NCBI RefSeq assembly: GCF_001551835.1
Contig: NZ_LODL01000010.1
Coordinates: 164,705 to 228,704 of the forward strand
Source: Dechloromonas denitrificans
Lineage (GTDB): Bacteria; Pseudomonadota; Gammaproteobacteria; Burkholderiales; Rhodocyclaceae
Direction of reading: 5' to 3'
DNA: 64,000 bases
The notes under the pieces were generated by a model. The model was given only the letters and a program-made list of their open reading frames with translations, ran no database searches and was not told the origin of the DNA. Positions within the stretch are counted from its first letter, which is position 1. Each line of letters starts with the position of its first letter. Shown piece after piece: positions 32,902-41,097 of the stretch. The position numbers were made by a program, and so were the translations under genes.

Positions 32902-32922
32902 CTGCCCTGCGCGCAAAGACGC

Positions 32923-33930
32923 TTAGCGCTTGCCGCTCGGCACGTAGATCTGGTCGAAGACACCGCCGTCGGAGAAGTGAACCTTTTGGGCGTTGCGCCA
33001 GCCGCCGAAGGATTTATCGATCGTCACCAGCCGGGTCTTGGCGAACTGCTTGGCGTATTTCGCGGCGATCTTCGCATCCTGCGGCCGGTAGAAATTGCGG
33101 GCGGCAATTTCCTGGCCTTCGGCCGAGTACAGGTACTCCAGATAGGCCTGGGCTACCTTGCGGGTGCCGTGCTTGTCGACGGTCTTGTCGACGACGGTGA
33201 TCGGCGGCTCGGCGAGGATGGACAGCGACGGCGTGACGATCTCGAACTTGTCACCGAGTTCCTTGAGCGACAGGTAGGCTTCGTTTTCCCAGGCCAGCAG
33301 CACGTCGCCGATACCGCGTTCGACAAAGGTCGTGGTCGCCCCGCGGGCACCGGAGTCGAGCACCTTGACGTTCTTGAAGATCTGGCCGATGAACTCCTTC
33401 GCCTTCGTTTCGTTACCACCCGGCTGTTCGAGGGCGTAGGCCCAGGCCGCCAGGTAGTTCCAGCGGGCGCCGCCCGAGGTCTTCGGGTTCGGCGTGATGA
33501 TGGCGACGTCCGGCTTGACCAGGTCGTTCCAGTCCTTGATGCCCTTCGGGTTGCCCTTGCGGACCAGGAAAACGATGGTCGAGGTATAGGGCGACGCATT
33601 GTTCGGCAGACGCTTCTGCCAGTCCTGCGGAATCAGCGCCTTGTCGGCCAGCGCATCAATGTCGTAGGCCAGCGCCAGGGTGGCGACGTCGGCTTCCAGG
33701 CCGTCGATGATGCCGCGCGCCTGCTTGCCGGAACCACCGTGTGACTGGTTGATGGTGACGTTGTCGCCGGTCTTCGCCTTCCAGTATTTGGCGAAAGCTG
33801 CGTTGAAATCCTGATACAGCTCGCGCGTCGGATCGTAGGAGACGTTGAGCAGGGAAATATCGGCAGCCAGCACGTTGCCGGCCAGGACCGATGCAGCCAG
33901 CAGGCTGGAAACGACGGTTTTTAGCTTCAT
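32923..33930 (-). CDS. sbp: Periplasmic sulfate-binding protein
   Basis: 335 residues with a signal peptide (cleaved after NVLA) and the family motifs [43 protein letters not shown] and [12 protein letters not shown]. Binds sulfate in the periplasm for CysTWA. First gene of the run. The ribosome site GGAG lies in the arm of an inverted repeat (33936-33968). Confidence 0.96.
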   Translation of the reverse strand: MKLKTVVSSLLAASVLAGNVLAADISLLNVSYDPTRELYQDFNAAFAKYWKAKTGDNVTINQSHGGSGKQARGIIDGLEADVATLALAYDIDALADKALIPQDWQKRLPNNASPYTSTIVFLVRKGNPKGIKDWNDLVKPDVAIITPNPKTSGGARWNYLAAWAYALEQPGGNETKAKEFIGQIFKNVKVLDSGARGATTTFVERGIGDVLLAWENEAYLSLKELGDKFEIVTPSLSILAEPPITVVDKTVDKHGTRKVAQAYLEYLYSAEGQEIAARNFYRPQDAKIAAKYAKQFAKTRLVTIDKSFGGWRNAQKVHFSDGGVFDQIYVPSGKR

Positions 33931-33935
33931 GGGGA

Positions 33936-33968
33936 ACTCCGCTTATCCAAATTAGGGTGAAGCGGAGT
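33936..33968 (-). promoter_or_regulatory. Leader inverted repeat covering the sbp ribosome site
   Basis: On the minus strand ACTCCGCTT ... AAGCGGAGT, a perfect 9-bp repeat with a 15-base loop, ends six bases before the sbp ATG. The right arm contains the GGAG ribosome site, so the folded RNA would hide it. A translational control element is possible. Confidence 0.55.
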
Positions 33969-34095
33969 CTAGGGAGGCCTGTCCAGACCCAGAACGAATG
34001 ATTTTTTATTTGCTTATAGGTCGGTTGGGCAATAACTCATTCGTATGTAGTTAAACGGCTGCTGGAATTGAGATGAAACGATCGGTGTTTATCTT

Positions 34096-35559
34096 TCAGC
34101 GTTTATGGTGGTGAGCGGAAAGGCGATCGATTCGATAAAGCGACGTGGTATTGGATACCTCGTTGGCGATAGCCAGATAGAACTCGCCGCGATAATGGAA
34201 AGCGCTCAATCCCTCGGGGGCGACATCGCCATCCGTAACGATCATGTCGACGTAGGAGGCCTTGTGCGGGACTGTGACGTCGAACACGGCGACTGCGCTT
34301 TTCGTTGTGCGCTCGAGGCCGATAAAGGCATAGGTACGGCCACCGATATCAAGTAGTGCGACACCTTCCGGTTCCACCCCCTTGTCGCGGCTGCGTCCGT
34401 CATCATAGATGCCGAGTTCGGCCGCCTTCTTGTCGAGAATGTCACCGCTATCGTAGACCAGCCGGCCCGCTTCGTCGCGAATCGAGAAGGAACGGGCGCC
34501 CGCCGCATAGAGTTCACTCGCCGAGGAATCGGCGTTGGAAACACGAAGTTTGTCGAGCGGTGCAACGGCGCCAAAGGTGCTGGCGGCGGAACGATCCTTG
34601 TCGTCCTCCCGGAAGTCACCTTCGTTGGCCATCACCAGATAGGTCTTGCCCTTCCACTCGTAGGCAGCGATGCCATCCGGCATGTAGAGGCCCTTGACCT
34701 TGTGCGAAGCGAAGGAAACCGTGCCTTCGTTGAGCGGATCGATCTGATTGCCTGGCAGGCTGAAATCCTTGGCGCCAAGACCGATAAGCTGAGTGAATTC
34801 GTTGGTCGTCAGGTCGAGCACGGCCATGCCATTGGCTTCCTGCAGGGTGACGAAAGCCTTGGTGCCGTCTTCATTGACGGCGATGTACTCAGGCTCGAAG
34901 TCCATGCCGGTCGTTAAGCGCAGATTGGCCCCCGAGGTCGCCACGCCGTTAAAGCCTGCCGTAGCAACGACGCTGCGCGAGGCCACGTCAATGATGCTGA
35001 CGCTGCCCGCCGGGTCGTTGCCAGAAGTGCCATAGACATAGGGAATAGTCGTTCCGATGCGGGCGCCATAGACGCTCGGCGTCGCCTCGTTCGCTACCAG
35101 CAGACGTGAGCCATCCGGGGTAAAGGTCAGCATGTCGGGCAACGCGCCCACCTCGACCGTATTGATGCCGGCGCTTGGCACACGGCTCCTGGTATCGTAG
35201 AAGAGCACGACACCCGGGCTGGTACGGTTTGTTGATTCGACGGCGAAGGCGGCCAAGCCATGCTTGATAGCGACACTGTTCACCGAACCATAGGCACTCG
35301 TATCAATATGTTTGAGCAGCGTGCCGGTCCTGGCATCAAGCACATCGACGCCGACCACACCTGCTACCCAGAGCGTATTCGTCCGCTTGTCGAAAGCGGG
35401 AATTTCCGAAACCTGGCCGGCGGTCACGCCATGTTTGTAAGTCCATTGCTTGCTGAAGCCAATATGCGGGTTGTCGGCGAGAAGGGTGGTCGGCAGCAGC
35501 ACGGCGAGCAAGGCCAGCTGAGCCAATGACACTGAAATTTTCGTGACATGCGGATGCAA
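34096..35559 (-). CDS. Choice-of-anchor I family exported beta-propeller protein
   Basis: About 487 residues. A signal peptide (LAQLALLAVLLPTTLLA) precedes repeated beta-propeller-like segments with FDKRTNTLWVAGVVGVDVLD, LPDMLTFTPDGSRLLVANE, YIAVNEDGTKAFVTLQEANG, and late motifs VEPEGVALLDIGGRTYAFIGLER and VAPEGLSAFH. These match the choice-of-anchor I domain often found in or beside secreted phosphatases and nucleotidases. No ATG precedes the signal peptide in frame; TTG at 35559 or GTG at 35532 is the likely start. Divergent from the alkaline phosphatase gene, so possibly co-regulated by phosphate. Enzymatic activity is not shown by the sequence. Confidence 0.75.
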   Translation of the reverse strand: MHPHVTKISVSLAQLALLAVLLPTTLLADNPHIGFSKQWTYKHGVTAGQVSEIPAFDKRTNTLWVAGVVGVDVLDARTGTLLKHIDTSAYGSVNSVAIKHGLAAFAVESTNRTSPGVVLFYDTRSRVPSAGINTVEVGALPDMLTFTPDGSRLLVANEATPSVYGARIGTTIPYVYGTSGNDPAGSVSIIDVASRSVVATAGFNGVATSGANLRLTTGMDFEPEYIAVNEDGTKAFVTLQEANGMAVLDLTTNEFTQLIGLGAKDFSLPGNQIDPLNEGTVSFASHKVKGLYMPDGIAAYEWKGKTYLVMANEGDFREDDKDRSAASTFGAVAPLDKLRVSNADSSASELYAAGARSFSIRDEAGRLVYDSGDILDKKAAELGIYDDGRSRDKGVEPEGVALLDIGGRTYAFIGLERTTKSAVAVFDVTVPHKASYVDMIVTDGDVAPEGLSAFHYRGEFYLAIANEVSNTTSLYRIDRLSAHHHKR

Positions 35560-35663
35560 TATTCCCTGGCTACGATGACACCCGCTAATACAAGCGGGGC
35601 AATAAAAAACCAGCCCGGCGTTGCGGCACCGACAGCACCCAACCCCAACAAGGAGTCCCGTCA

Positions 35664-37211
35664 ATGCAGAACCTTACTCGCAAGGCCATTGCTTCGGCCG
35701 TTGCCCTCGTCATTTCCGCCGGCACCCTGCCCGTCTTCGCTGCCGAACCCGTCGTCCAGGGGCCGGAGTCGGTCCAGGACTGGTACAAGCAGGGCCATCA
35801 CTTCATCCGCCACAGCGAACGGATCGTCGACAACCATCGCCACGCCAAGAACGTCATCCTGTTCGTTGGTGACGGCATGGGCATCTCGACCGTGACCGCC
35901 GCCCGCATTCTGGAAGGCCAATTGAATGGCAAGCCGGGCGAGGAAAATCGCCTGTCCTTCGAAAACTTCCCCAACCTGGCCCTCTCCAAGACCTACTCCT
36001 GGGACCAGCAGACATCGGACTCCGCCCCGACGATGACCGCCATGGTCACCGGCTACAAGGCCCGTGAGGGCATGCTCTCGGTCAACCACCTGACCGCCCG
36101 TGGCGAATGCGATGCCGCCAAGATTGCCGCCAACAGCCTGCCGACCATCCTTGAGCAGGCTGCTGCCGCCGGCAAGGCGACCGGTGTCGTCTCCACCGCC
36201 CGCATCACCCATGCCACCCCGGCTGCCACCTACGCCCACACCGCCGTCCGCGACTGGGAGCACAACGGTCAGGTTACCGCTGCCTGCGCCGGCGTGGCCA
36301 ACCCGGTCAAGGACATTGCCCGCCAATTGATCGAAGTATCGCCGACCGTAGCCAAGAGCCTGAAAGTCGCCTTGGGCGGTGGCCGCGAATACTTCCGCCA
36401 CAACACCCAGTTCGACCCGGAAGACACCACCAAGAAGGGCCTGCGGACCGATGGCCGCGACCTGACCGCCGAATGGGTCGGCACGCGCGGTGCCAATGCC
36501 AAGTTCGTCTTCGACCAGGCCGGCTTCGATGCCGCCACCCCGACCAACACCAGCCACCTGCTCGGCCTCTTCGAGCGCTCGCACATGGAGTACGAGGCTG
36601 ACCGCACCAACGACACCGCCAAGGAACCGTCGCTGACCGAGATGACCGCCAAGGCCATCGACATGCTCGACAACAACAAACGCGGCTTCTTCCTGCACGT
36701 CGAGGCTGGCCGTATCGACCACGCCCACCACGCCGGCAATGCCAAGCGCGCACTGCTCGACACCGTCGAGTTCGCCAAGGCGATCAAGAAGGCCTACGAG
36801 ATGACCGACCCGCGCGACACGCTGATCATCGTCACCGCCGACCACAGCCACGTGTTCACCATCGCCGGCTACCCGCATCGCGGCAACGACATCCTCGGCA
36901 TGAGCAAGGAAGTGCCGGCGGTGGACGGCTCGCCGACGGCACCGACCAAGGCTGGCGACGGCATGCCCTACACCACGCTGGGTTACCAGAATGGCCCGGG
37001 CGCTGCCAGCAATCCGCGCAGCAACGACCTGAGCAGCATCGATACCACGGCCCTGAACTACCTGCAGCAAGCCGTCGTGCCGATGGGTTCGGAAACCCAC
37101 GCCGGTGAAGATGTTGCCATTTACGCGACCGGCCCGAAGTCCTACCTGGTTCGCGGCAGCATGGAACAGAACTGGATCTACCACGTGATGAAGGAAGCCT
37201 TCGGCTTCTGA
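35664..37211 (+). CDS. phoA: Alkaline phosphatase, PhoA family
   Basis: 515 residues with a signal peptide (cleavage near PVFAAEP). Metal and catalytic motifs: FVGDGMG, nucleophile Ser in TSDSAPTMTAM (about residue 118), EAGRIDHAHH, TADHSHVF and GSETHAGEDVAIYATGP. It hydrolyses phosphomonoesters outside the cytoplasm to release phosphate, using two Zn and one Mg. AAGGAG precedes the ATG. I looked for a Pho box upstream: TGTCA elements occur but not with the usual 11-bp repeat spacing. Confidence 0.95.
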   Translation: MQNLTRKAIASAVALVISAGTLPVFAAEPVVQGPESVQDWYKQGHHFIRHSERIVDNHRHAKNVILFVGDGMGISTVTAARILEGQLNGKPGEENRLSFENFPNLALSKTYSWDQQTSDSAPTMTAMVTGYKAREGMLSVNHLTARGECDAAKIAANSLPTILEQAAAAGKATGVVSTARITHATPAATYAHTAVRDWEHNGQVTAACAGVANPVKDIARQLIEVSPTVAKSLKVALGGGREYFRHNTQFDPEDTTKKGLRTDGRDLTAEWVGTRGANAKFVFDQAGFDAATPTNTSHLLGLFERSHMEYEADRTNDTAKEPSLTEMTAKAIDMLDNNKRGFFLHVEAGRIDHAHHAGNAKRALLDTVEFAKAIKKAYEMTDPRDTLIIVTADHSHVFTIAGYPHRGNDILGMSKEVPAVDGSPTAPTKAGDGMPYTTLGYQNGPGAASNPRSNDLSSIDTTALNYLQQAVVPMGSETHAGEDVAIYATGPKSYLVRGSMEQNWIYHVMKEAFGF

Positions 37212-37258
37212 CCGTTGTCCCGGGCGGCCCTCAGTCGGCTGCCCGGGGCTTCAAACAT

Positions 37259-37278
37259 GAGCGCCCGGCGGGGCGCTC
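37259..37278 (+). terminator. GC hairpin between phoA and the next gene
   Basis: GAGCGCCC-GGCG-GGGCGCTC, perfect 8-bp stem. No T-run follows, so it may be a pause or mRNA-stabilising hairpin rather than a full terminator. Confidence 0.5.
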
Positions 37279-37302
37279 GCTGCGTTTATAGAGGATGCTG
37301 CG

Positions 37303-38028
37303 GTGAACTTGAAAAAAACAGTGATTTTGGGCTGCCTGGGCCTGGGCCTGAGCGTGATGGCCACTGCCCAAGCCCATGAAGCGCATCACGGACATCAACC
37401 GGCGGACAGCGCATCGTCCACCGCCGGCCAGCCGCTCAAGCCACTGGCTGCCCGCTTCGATCTGAGCAACAACAAGCTGCGGACCGAGTGGTATCTGTGG
37501 CGCGATGCGGATGCGGTCGAGACCGCCGACCTGGCCACCGGCCAGAACAATATCTGGGAGCGTCAGGGCAAGAACGATTACAGCTACCGTCGCGTTTTCC
37601 ACCGCGATCAGCGCGTCGTCGAATACACGCCGGGCGAGATTCGCACGCGCAATGCCGAGCCCGACTGGGTCAAGCTGGCTTCGGTCGTTTCACCCGAGTT
37701 GCTCGACTCGCTGAAGCGCGGCCCGAGCAGGATGCAGTTCGGCCAGAGGGCTGTGCGCTACAGCGGCATCCTGAATGGTCAGAAGATCGAGTTGTGGTGG
37801 CTGGAACAGGCCCGCTTGCCGGCACGCCTGCAGATCATCGGCCCGCAGCAACGCATGGAACTCAGCCTGAAGGAAATCCACACTGAGGCCCCGGCCACCT
37901 GGCCGCGTGCCACCGATGAACGCATCGCCAGCTACGGCAAGATCGATGCATCCGACTTTGGCGACATGGAAAGCGATCCCTTCGTCGCCCGCGTCATGCA
38001 GCAGGACGGTCATCACCACGCGCACTGA
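37303..38028 (+). CDS. His-rich exported protein of unknown function
   Basis: 241 residues from a GTG start behind GAGGATG. Signal peptide (LGLSVMATAQA), then HEAHHGHQ at the mature N-terminus and GHHHAH at the C-terminus, with a conserved-looking middle (LRTEWYLWRDADAVETAD, FHRDQRVVEYTPGEIR). Both ends could bind metal, perhaps Zn or Mg for the neighbouring alkaline phosphatase; this is inference from position. Family not recognised. Confidence 0.72.
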   Translation: MNLKKTVILGCLGLGLSVMATAQAHEAHHGHQPADSASSTAGQPLKPLAARFDLSNNKLRTEWYLWRDADAVETADLATGQNNIWERQGKNDYSYRRVFHRDQRVVEYTPGEIRTRNAEPDWVKLASVVSPELLDSLKRGPSRMQFGQRAVRYSGILNGQKIELWWLEQARLPARLQIIGPQQRMELSLKEIHTEAPATWPRATDERIASYGKIDASDFGDMESDPFVARVMQQDGHHHAH

Positions 38029-38063
38029 GCGCCCATCCGGGCTTGCCGCCCGCCATCAATGAA

Positions 38064-38097
38064 AACAGGCCCGGCGGTGATGATGCCGCCGGGCCTG
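38064..38097 (-). terminator. Terminator between convergent genes
   Basis: CAGGCCCGGCGG-TGATGATG-CCGCCGGGCCTG, perfect 12-bp stem. On the minus strand TTTTCATT follows, giving a rho-independent terminator for the phasin gene; it probably also stops the plus-strand transcript. Confidence 0.88.
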
Positions 38098-38117
38098 ACG
38101 GTTTCTGATCAACTAAA

Positions 38118-38684
38118 TCAGGCGGCCTGGTCGACCGATTTCTCTGCCTTGGCCTTACTGGCTTTGGCCGCCTTGACGGTGTTCTCGGACAAAGCGATCA
38201 GTTGGGCCTGGGCTGATTCGGTGGCTTGCTTGACGACGTTCTGCACCGAATCCATCGCCTCGTTGGCCGTGGTCAGCGCGCTCTTGACGACGTCCATGAC
38301 CGGCTCGGCTCCCTGCGGCACGTTCTTCATCGTTGCTTCGACAGCGGCGACGAACTGCTTTTGCGCGTCAGCCATCTGCGCTTCGATCAATTCGCCGAAT
38401 TCGTTGCCAAGGCCAACGGCGATCCCGAACAGGTCATGATTGTAGGCGGCAGCCTTCTCCGCCAGGTCGTGCAGGGCATTGTTGTGCAGCTTCGACAGCT
38501 CCTTGATGTCCTTGCTGCTGAGCAGCGAGTGGGTGTGCTCGTGATGGCGCGCCAGGGAGTTCTTCGAGGTGTCCAGATTCAACTGGGCGATTTTCTCGAC
38601 AGTCACCAGCGCCTTGCTGGTCATCTCGTGCAATGCAGACAGTTGGGCCTTGTGGGTCGCAATCACTTTATCGGCATTCATCAT
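38118..38684 (-). CDS. Phasin, polyhydroxyalkanoate granule protein
   Basis: 188 residues, almost entirely amphipathic helix, with NADKVIATHKAQLSALHEMT and a Lys/Ala-rich tail, the pattern of PhaP/TIGR01841 phasins that coat PHA granules. Start 38684 is supported by GGAGAA six bases upstream; the frame extends to 38717 without a ribosome site. It ends at a strong terminator, so it is a single-gene unit. Confidence 0.88.
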   Translation of the reverse strand: MMNADKVIATHKAQLSALHEMTSKALVTVEKIAQLNLDTSKNSLARHHEHTHSLLSSKDIKELSKLHNNALHDLAEKAAAYNHDLFGIAVGLGNEFGELIEAQMADAQKQFVAAVEATMKNVPQGAEPVMDVVKSALTTANEAMDSVQNVVKQATESAQAQLIALSENTVKAAKASKAKAEKSVDQAA

Positions 38685-38785
38685 GCAGGTTCTCCGCTCG
38701 GTGGGTTGGTCCAGCAAACACCTTACTCATCCTGCATTACACGGTTATTGCAAAGCCACGCTGCGGCTCCAGCCAGCCTCAACAC

Positions 38786-39280
38786 CTACAGCACGCCAGT
38801 CGGCAGGGTTTGTTTTTCCCCAAGCGGCAGATAGACGAAGACAACCTGTCCGGCGGTTAGCGTTTCCACCACGTACATCCCGCCAATGACATCGCCCGCC
38901 TTGATGACCAGATGCCGCCCCTGATGGTTGATGAAAACACGCTGCTCGCCATCTTCATGCAACTGTCCGAGGTACTGGAAAGGCAATGGCGGCGCCTTGG
39001 GCTTGGCTGGCGGTGGCGGCGGTGGCGCGACATACCAGCTCTTGCGCCGGAAAGGATCGATGGCTGGTCCAGCTTCCTCGCCAGCCATGCCCTCCGGGTT
39101 GGGTATTTTGGCCAAGGGTTCGAGCATTGGCTGCGCCACGGGCTCGACGTCGAGCGGGCGCTGTCGGGTTGCCGCCTCGATGGCAGGAACAACCCCTTCT
39201 TCATCCTCGAGCAATAGCCCAGCCCCCAGCGTCACGGCGAGCAGCGTGCCGAGGATGGCCCAGCGCTGGCGCGGCCTCAC
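38786..39280 (-). CDS. PilP/GspC-like periplasmic protein of T2SS-like system
   Basis: 164 residues from GTG: one membrane span (WAILGTLLAVTLGAGLLL), a Pro-rich linker (APPPPPPAKPKAPPLP) and a small beta domain (FQYLGQLHEDGEQRVFINHQG) like the PilP/GspC homology region, which docks on the secretin. The start overlaps the PilO-like stop (GTGA). Last gene of the inner-membrane run. Confidence 0.72.
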   Translation of the reverse strand: MRPRQRWAILGTLLAVTLGAGLLLEDEEGVVPAIEAATRQRPLDVEPVAQPMLEPLAKIPNPEGMAGEEAGPAIDPFRRKSWYVAPPPPPPAKPKAPPLPFQYLGQLHEDGEQRVFINHQGRHLVIKAGDVIGGMYVVETLTAGQVVFVYLPLGEKQTLPTGVL

Positions 39281-39840
39281 AGCACGTCCACCCGACGGAT
39301 GAAGATAACCAGACGCAACTGCACCTCAACTTCGCTGGCACCAATGGTGTCGCGACGCAGGCTGACATCCTCGATCGCCAGGTTCGGAAACTCGTCCCGC
39401 AAGCCGAGCAGGAACTGGCGGATTTCACTGTAGCCCCCCTGTAGCGGCAGGCTCACCACATAGCGGTCAAGCAGTTTTTCTTTGCCCGCAACCAAGCGGT
39501 ATTCGGCTGCACTGAATTGCAAGCCGCCACTTTCGGCCAGATTGAGCAGCCGCCCCACTTCGCCCGGCAGACGGCTCGCGTCGGGAAAGCGTTCGAGCAA
39601 ATGCGGCTGCCCCTGCTCCGGGGCAGTTTGACGTTCGATCTGCAGGCGCCGGGTGCTTCGCTCAAGCGCGGCCAAGCGCCCTTCGCCGGCTTCGATGGCG
39701 GTTTCTCGCCCAGGCAGCAGAAGCAGATGTCCCGTGGCGGCCAGCAGCAAAAGCAGGCTGCCGGCCAGCAGCAGCCAATTCGGATTGGCCAGGGCAAAGC
39801 GGGCGCGCGCCAGCAGGCCATTCAAAGCGCGAGCTTCCAT
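39277..39840 (-). CDS. PilO/GspM-like inner-membrane protein
   Basis: 187 residues: N-terminal span (NWLLLAGSLLLLLAATGHLLLL), coiled coil (GRLAALERSTRRLQIERQ) and a ferredoxin-like C-terminal domain (YSEIRQFLLGLRDEFPNLAIED). This is the PilO/GspM fold of the alignment complex. Overlaps both neighbours. Confidence 0.72.
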   Translation of the reverse strand: MEARALNGLLARARFALANPNWLLLAGSLLLLLAATGHLLLLPGRETAIEAGEGRLAALERSTRRLQIERQTAPEQGQPHLLERFPDASRLPGEVGRLLNLAESGGLQFSAAEYRLVAGKEKLLDRYVVSLPLQGGYSEIRQFLLGLRDEFPNLAIEDVSLRRDTIGASEVEVQLRLVIFIRRVDVL

Positions 39841-40346
39841 GTTGCGCTGATTTCAAAGACGACCGGACGCTGCCCGTCTTCGGTCTTGATCTTGTGGGAC
39901 AACAAAGTGGCCTGGGCCAGCGGTGGCCGGCGCAGGGCTTCGACAAAGGCCAGGGCGGCCGGCAGGTTGCGCGCCTCACCGGTAATCTGCAGCGTTTTTC
40001 CAGCCGTATTGGGCACGATGGCGAGCAAGGCCACATCTTCCTGGGTGGCCTGATCGATATGGCGATAGAGCGCTTCCCAGTCAATGGCGATGGCGGCTGC
40101 AGTCTGCCGCAGTGCCTTGTCCTGCTCAGCGTTCAGGACCGGCCCGGATGCTGTCTTGCCATCGCGCACCAAGCGGTCGGCCCGCCGCTGCGCCTGGCGC
40201 AACTGCGCCTCAACTTCGTCTTGCCGCTGGCCAAGACGATGGGCATCGAGCCACGCATCGGCCGCGAGCAGGATGCCGGTCAGCAGCAGGACTACCGGCA
40301 ACAATCCAGCGCGGCGCGGCTGAAAGTCCAGGTCCAGGTCACGCAT
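39822..40346 (-). CDS. PilN-like inner-membrane protein
   Basis: 174 residues beginning MRDLDLDFQPRRAG, a span (LLPVVLLLTGILLAADAWL), coiled coil, and a C-terminal domain (LQITGEARNLPAALAFVEAL) as in PilN/GspL C-terminal parts. The start at 40346 overlaps the PilM-like gene by 8 bases; the longer frame from 40550 is antisense-like extension inside that gene. Confidence 0.72.
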   Translation of the reverse strand: MRDLDLDFQPRRAGLLPVVLLLTGILLAADAWLDAHRLGQRQDEVEAQLRQAQRRADRLVRDGKTASGPVLNAEQDKALRQTAAAIAIDWEALYRHIDQATQEDVALLAIVPNTAGKTLQITGEARNLPAALAFVEALRRPPLAQATLLSHKIKTEDGQRPVVFEISATWKLAL

Positions 40347-41097
40347 GCGCCACCCCGGCAAACATCGGCAGGCGACATTCGACCTGCCAGTCGCCCAAGG
40401 TCGGCGGCCATTGCTGCTGGCTGAAGACCTGCAGTTTTTTGATCTCGACCGCCGACGATTCGGTGGCCAGCAGGCCCGGCAGTTCATCGCTTGCTGGCTC
40501 GGCGGAACGATGGTTGCGCAGCAGGCAGGGGCTTCCCTGATGAACGCCAAGCAGGGTCAGCCAGCCGTCATCCGGCAGCACGATATAGCCATCGTTCAGG
40601 GTGTCCCGACAGGCTGCCAGTTCGACATTGAGGCGCGGCTGGATGCTGGTCAGGCGCAACTTCGCGGCTTTGGCGGCCTGGCGCAAAGCCAGGAGCAATG
40701 CCTGCGGCAGGCCGGCCGCCACCCCGTTGCTGCCGAAGACGGCACGGTCGAGTGCGATATCGAGCCGCTCGGCAGCCTCCCCCAGGCTGTGACGCAACAA
40801 GGCGCGGGCCATCGCCAGCCGGGCCTGTTGACCGACGACCGTTTCGCTCCACGGCAACACGGCATAGCGCACGAACTGGTCGGCAAGCACTACGCGCAGG
40901 CAGCTTCCCGGACGGGCATGGCTGGCCAGCTGCACCTGGGCCTCGGCCAAGGCCGGCTGCCACGAAGCCTGCTCGGCGCTCGGCAGCGGAGCCGTCGTCG
41001 CATAGGTTTGGCTCGCTCCGCGCCAGCCCCGGCGCTCAAGCCTCACGCCGGCCGGATGGATGAACAGGGTCAGGTTATCAAGCCACGAAGGTGACAC
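40339..41097 (-). CDS. PilM/MshI-like cytoplasmic protein
   Basis: 252 residues of an actin-like fold by position and by motifs such as LRVVLADQFVRYAVLPWSE and DGWLTLLGVHQG. Resembles MshI/PilM/GspL N-terminal proteins, which link the ATPase to the periplasmic frame. Overlaps the GspE-like gene upstream. Sequence conservation in this family is low, so the name rests on gene order. Confidence 0.68.
   Translation of the reverse strand: MSPSWLDNLTLFIHPAGVRLERRGWRGASQTYATTAPLPSAEQASWQPALAEAQVQLASHARPGSCLRVVLADQFVRYAVLPWSETVVGQQARLAMARALLRHSLGEAAERLDIALDRAVFGSNGVAAGLPQALLLALRQAAKAAKLRLTSIQPRLNVELAACRDTLNDGYIVLPDDGWLTLLGVHQGSPCLLRNHRSAEPASDELPGLLATESSAVEIKKLQVFSQQQWPPTLGDWQVECRLPMFAGVAHA

Noticed and set aside
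35540-35663. Pho box between the choice-of-anchor gene and phoA
   Set aside because: Three TGTCA elements occur, but their spacing does not match the 11-bp repeat of a PhoB site.
35661-37184. 507-residue open frame antisense to phoA
   Set aside because: Gly/Val-rich mirror of a strongly biased coding strand; phoA motifs are complete on the plus strand.
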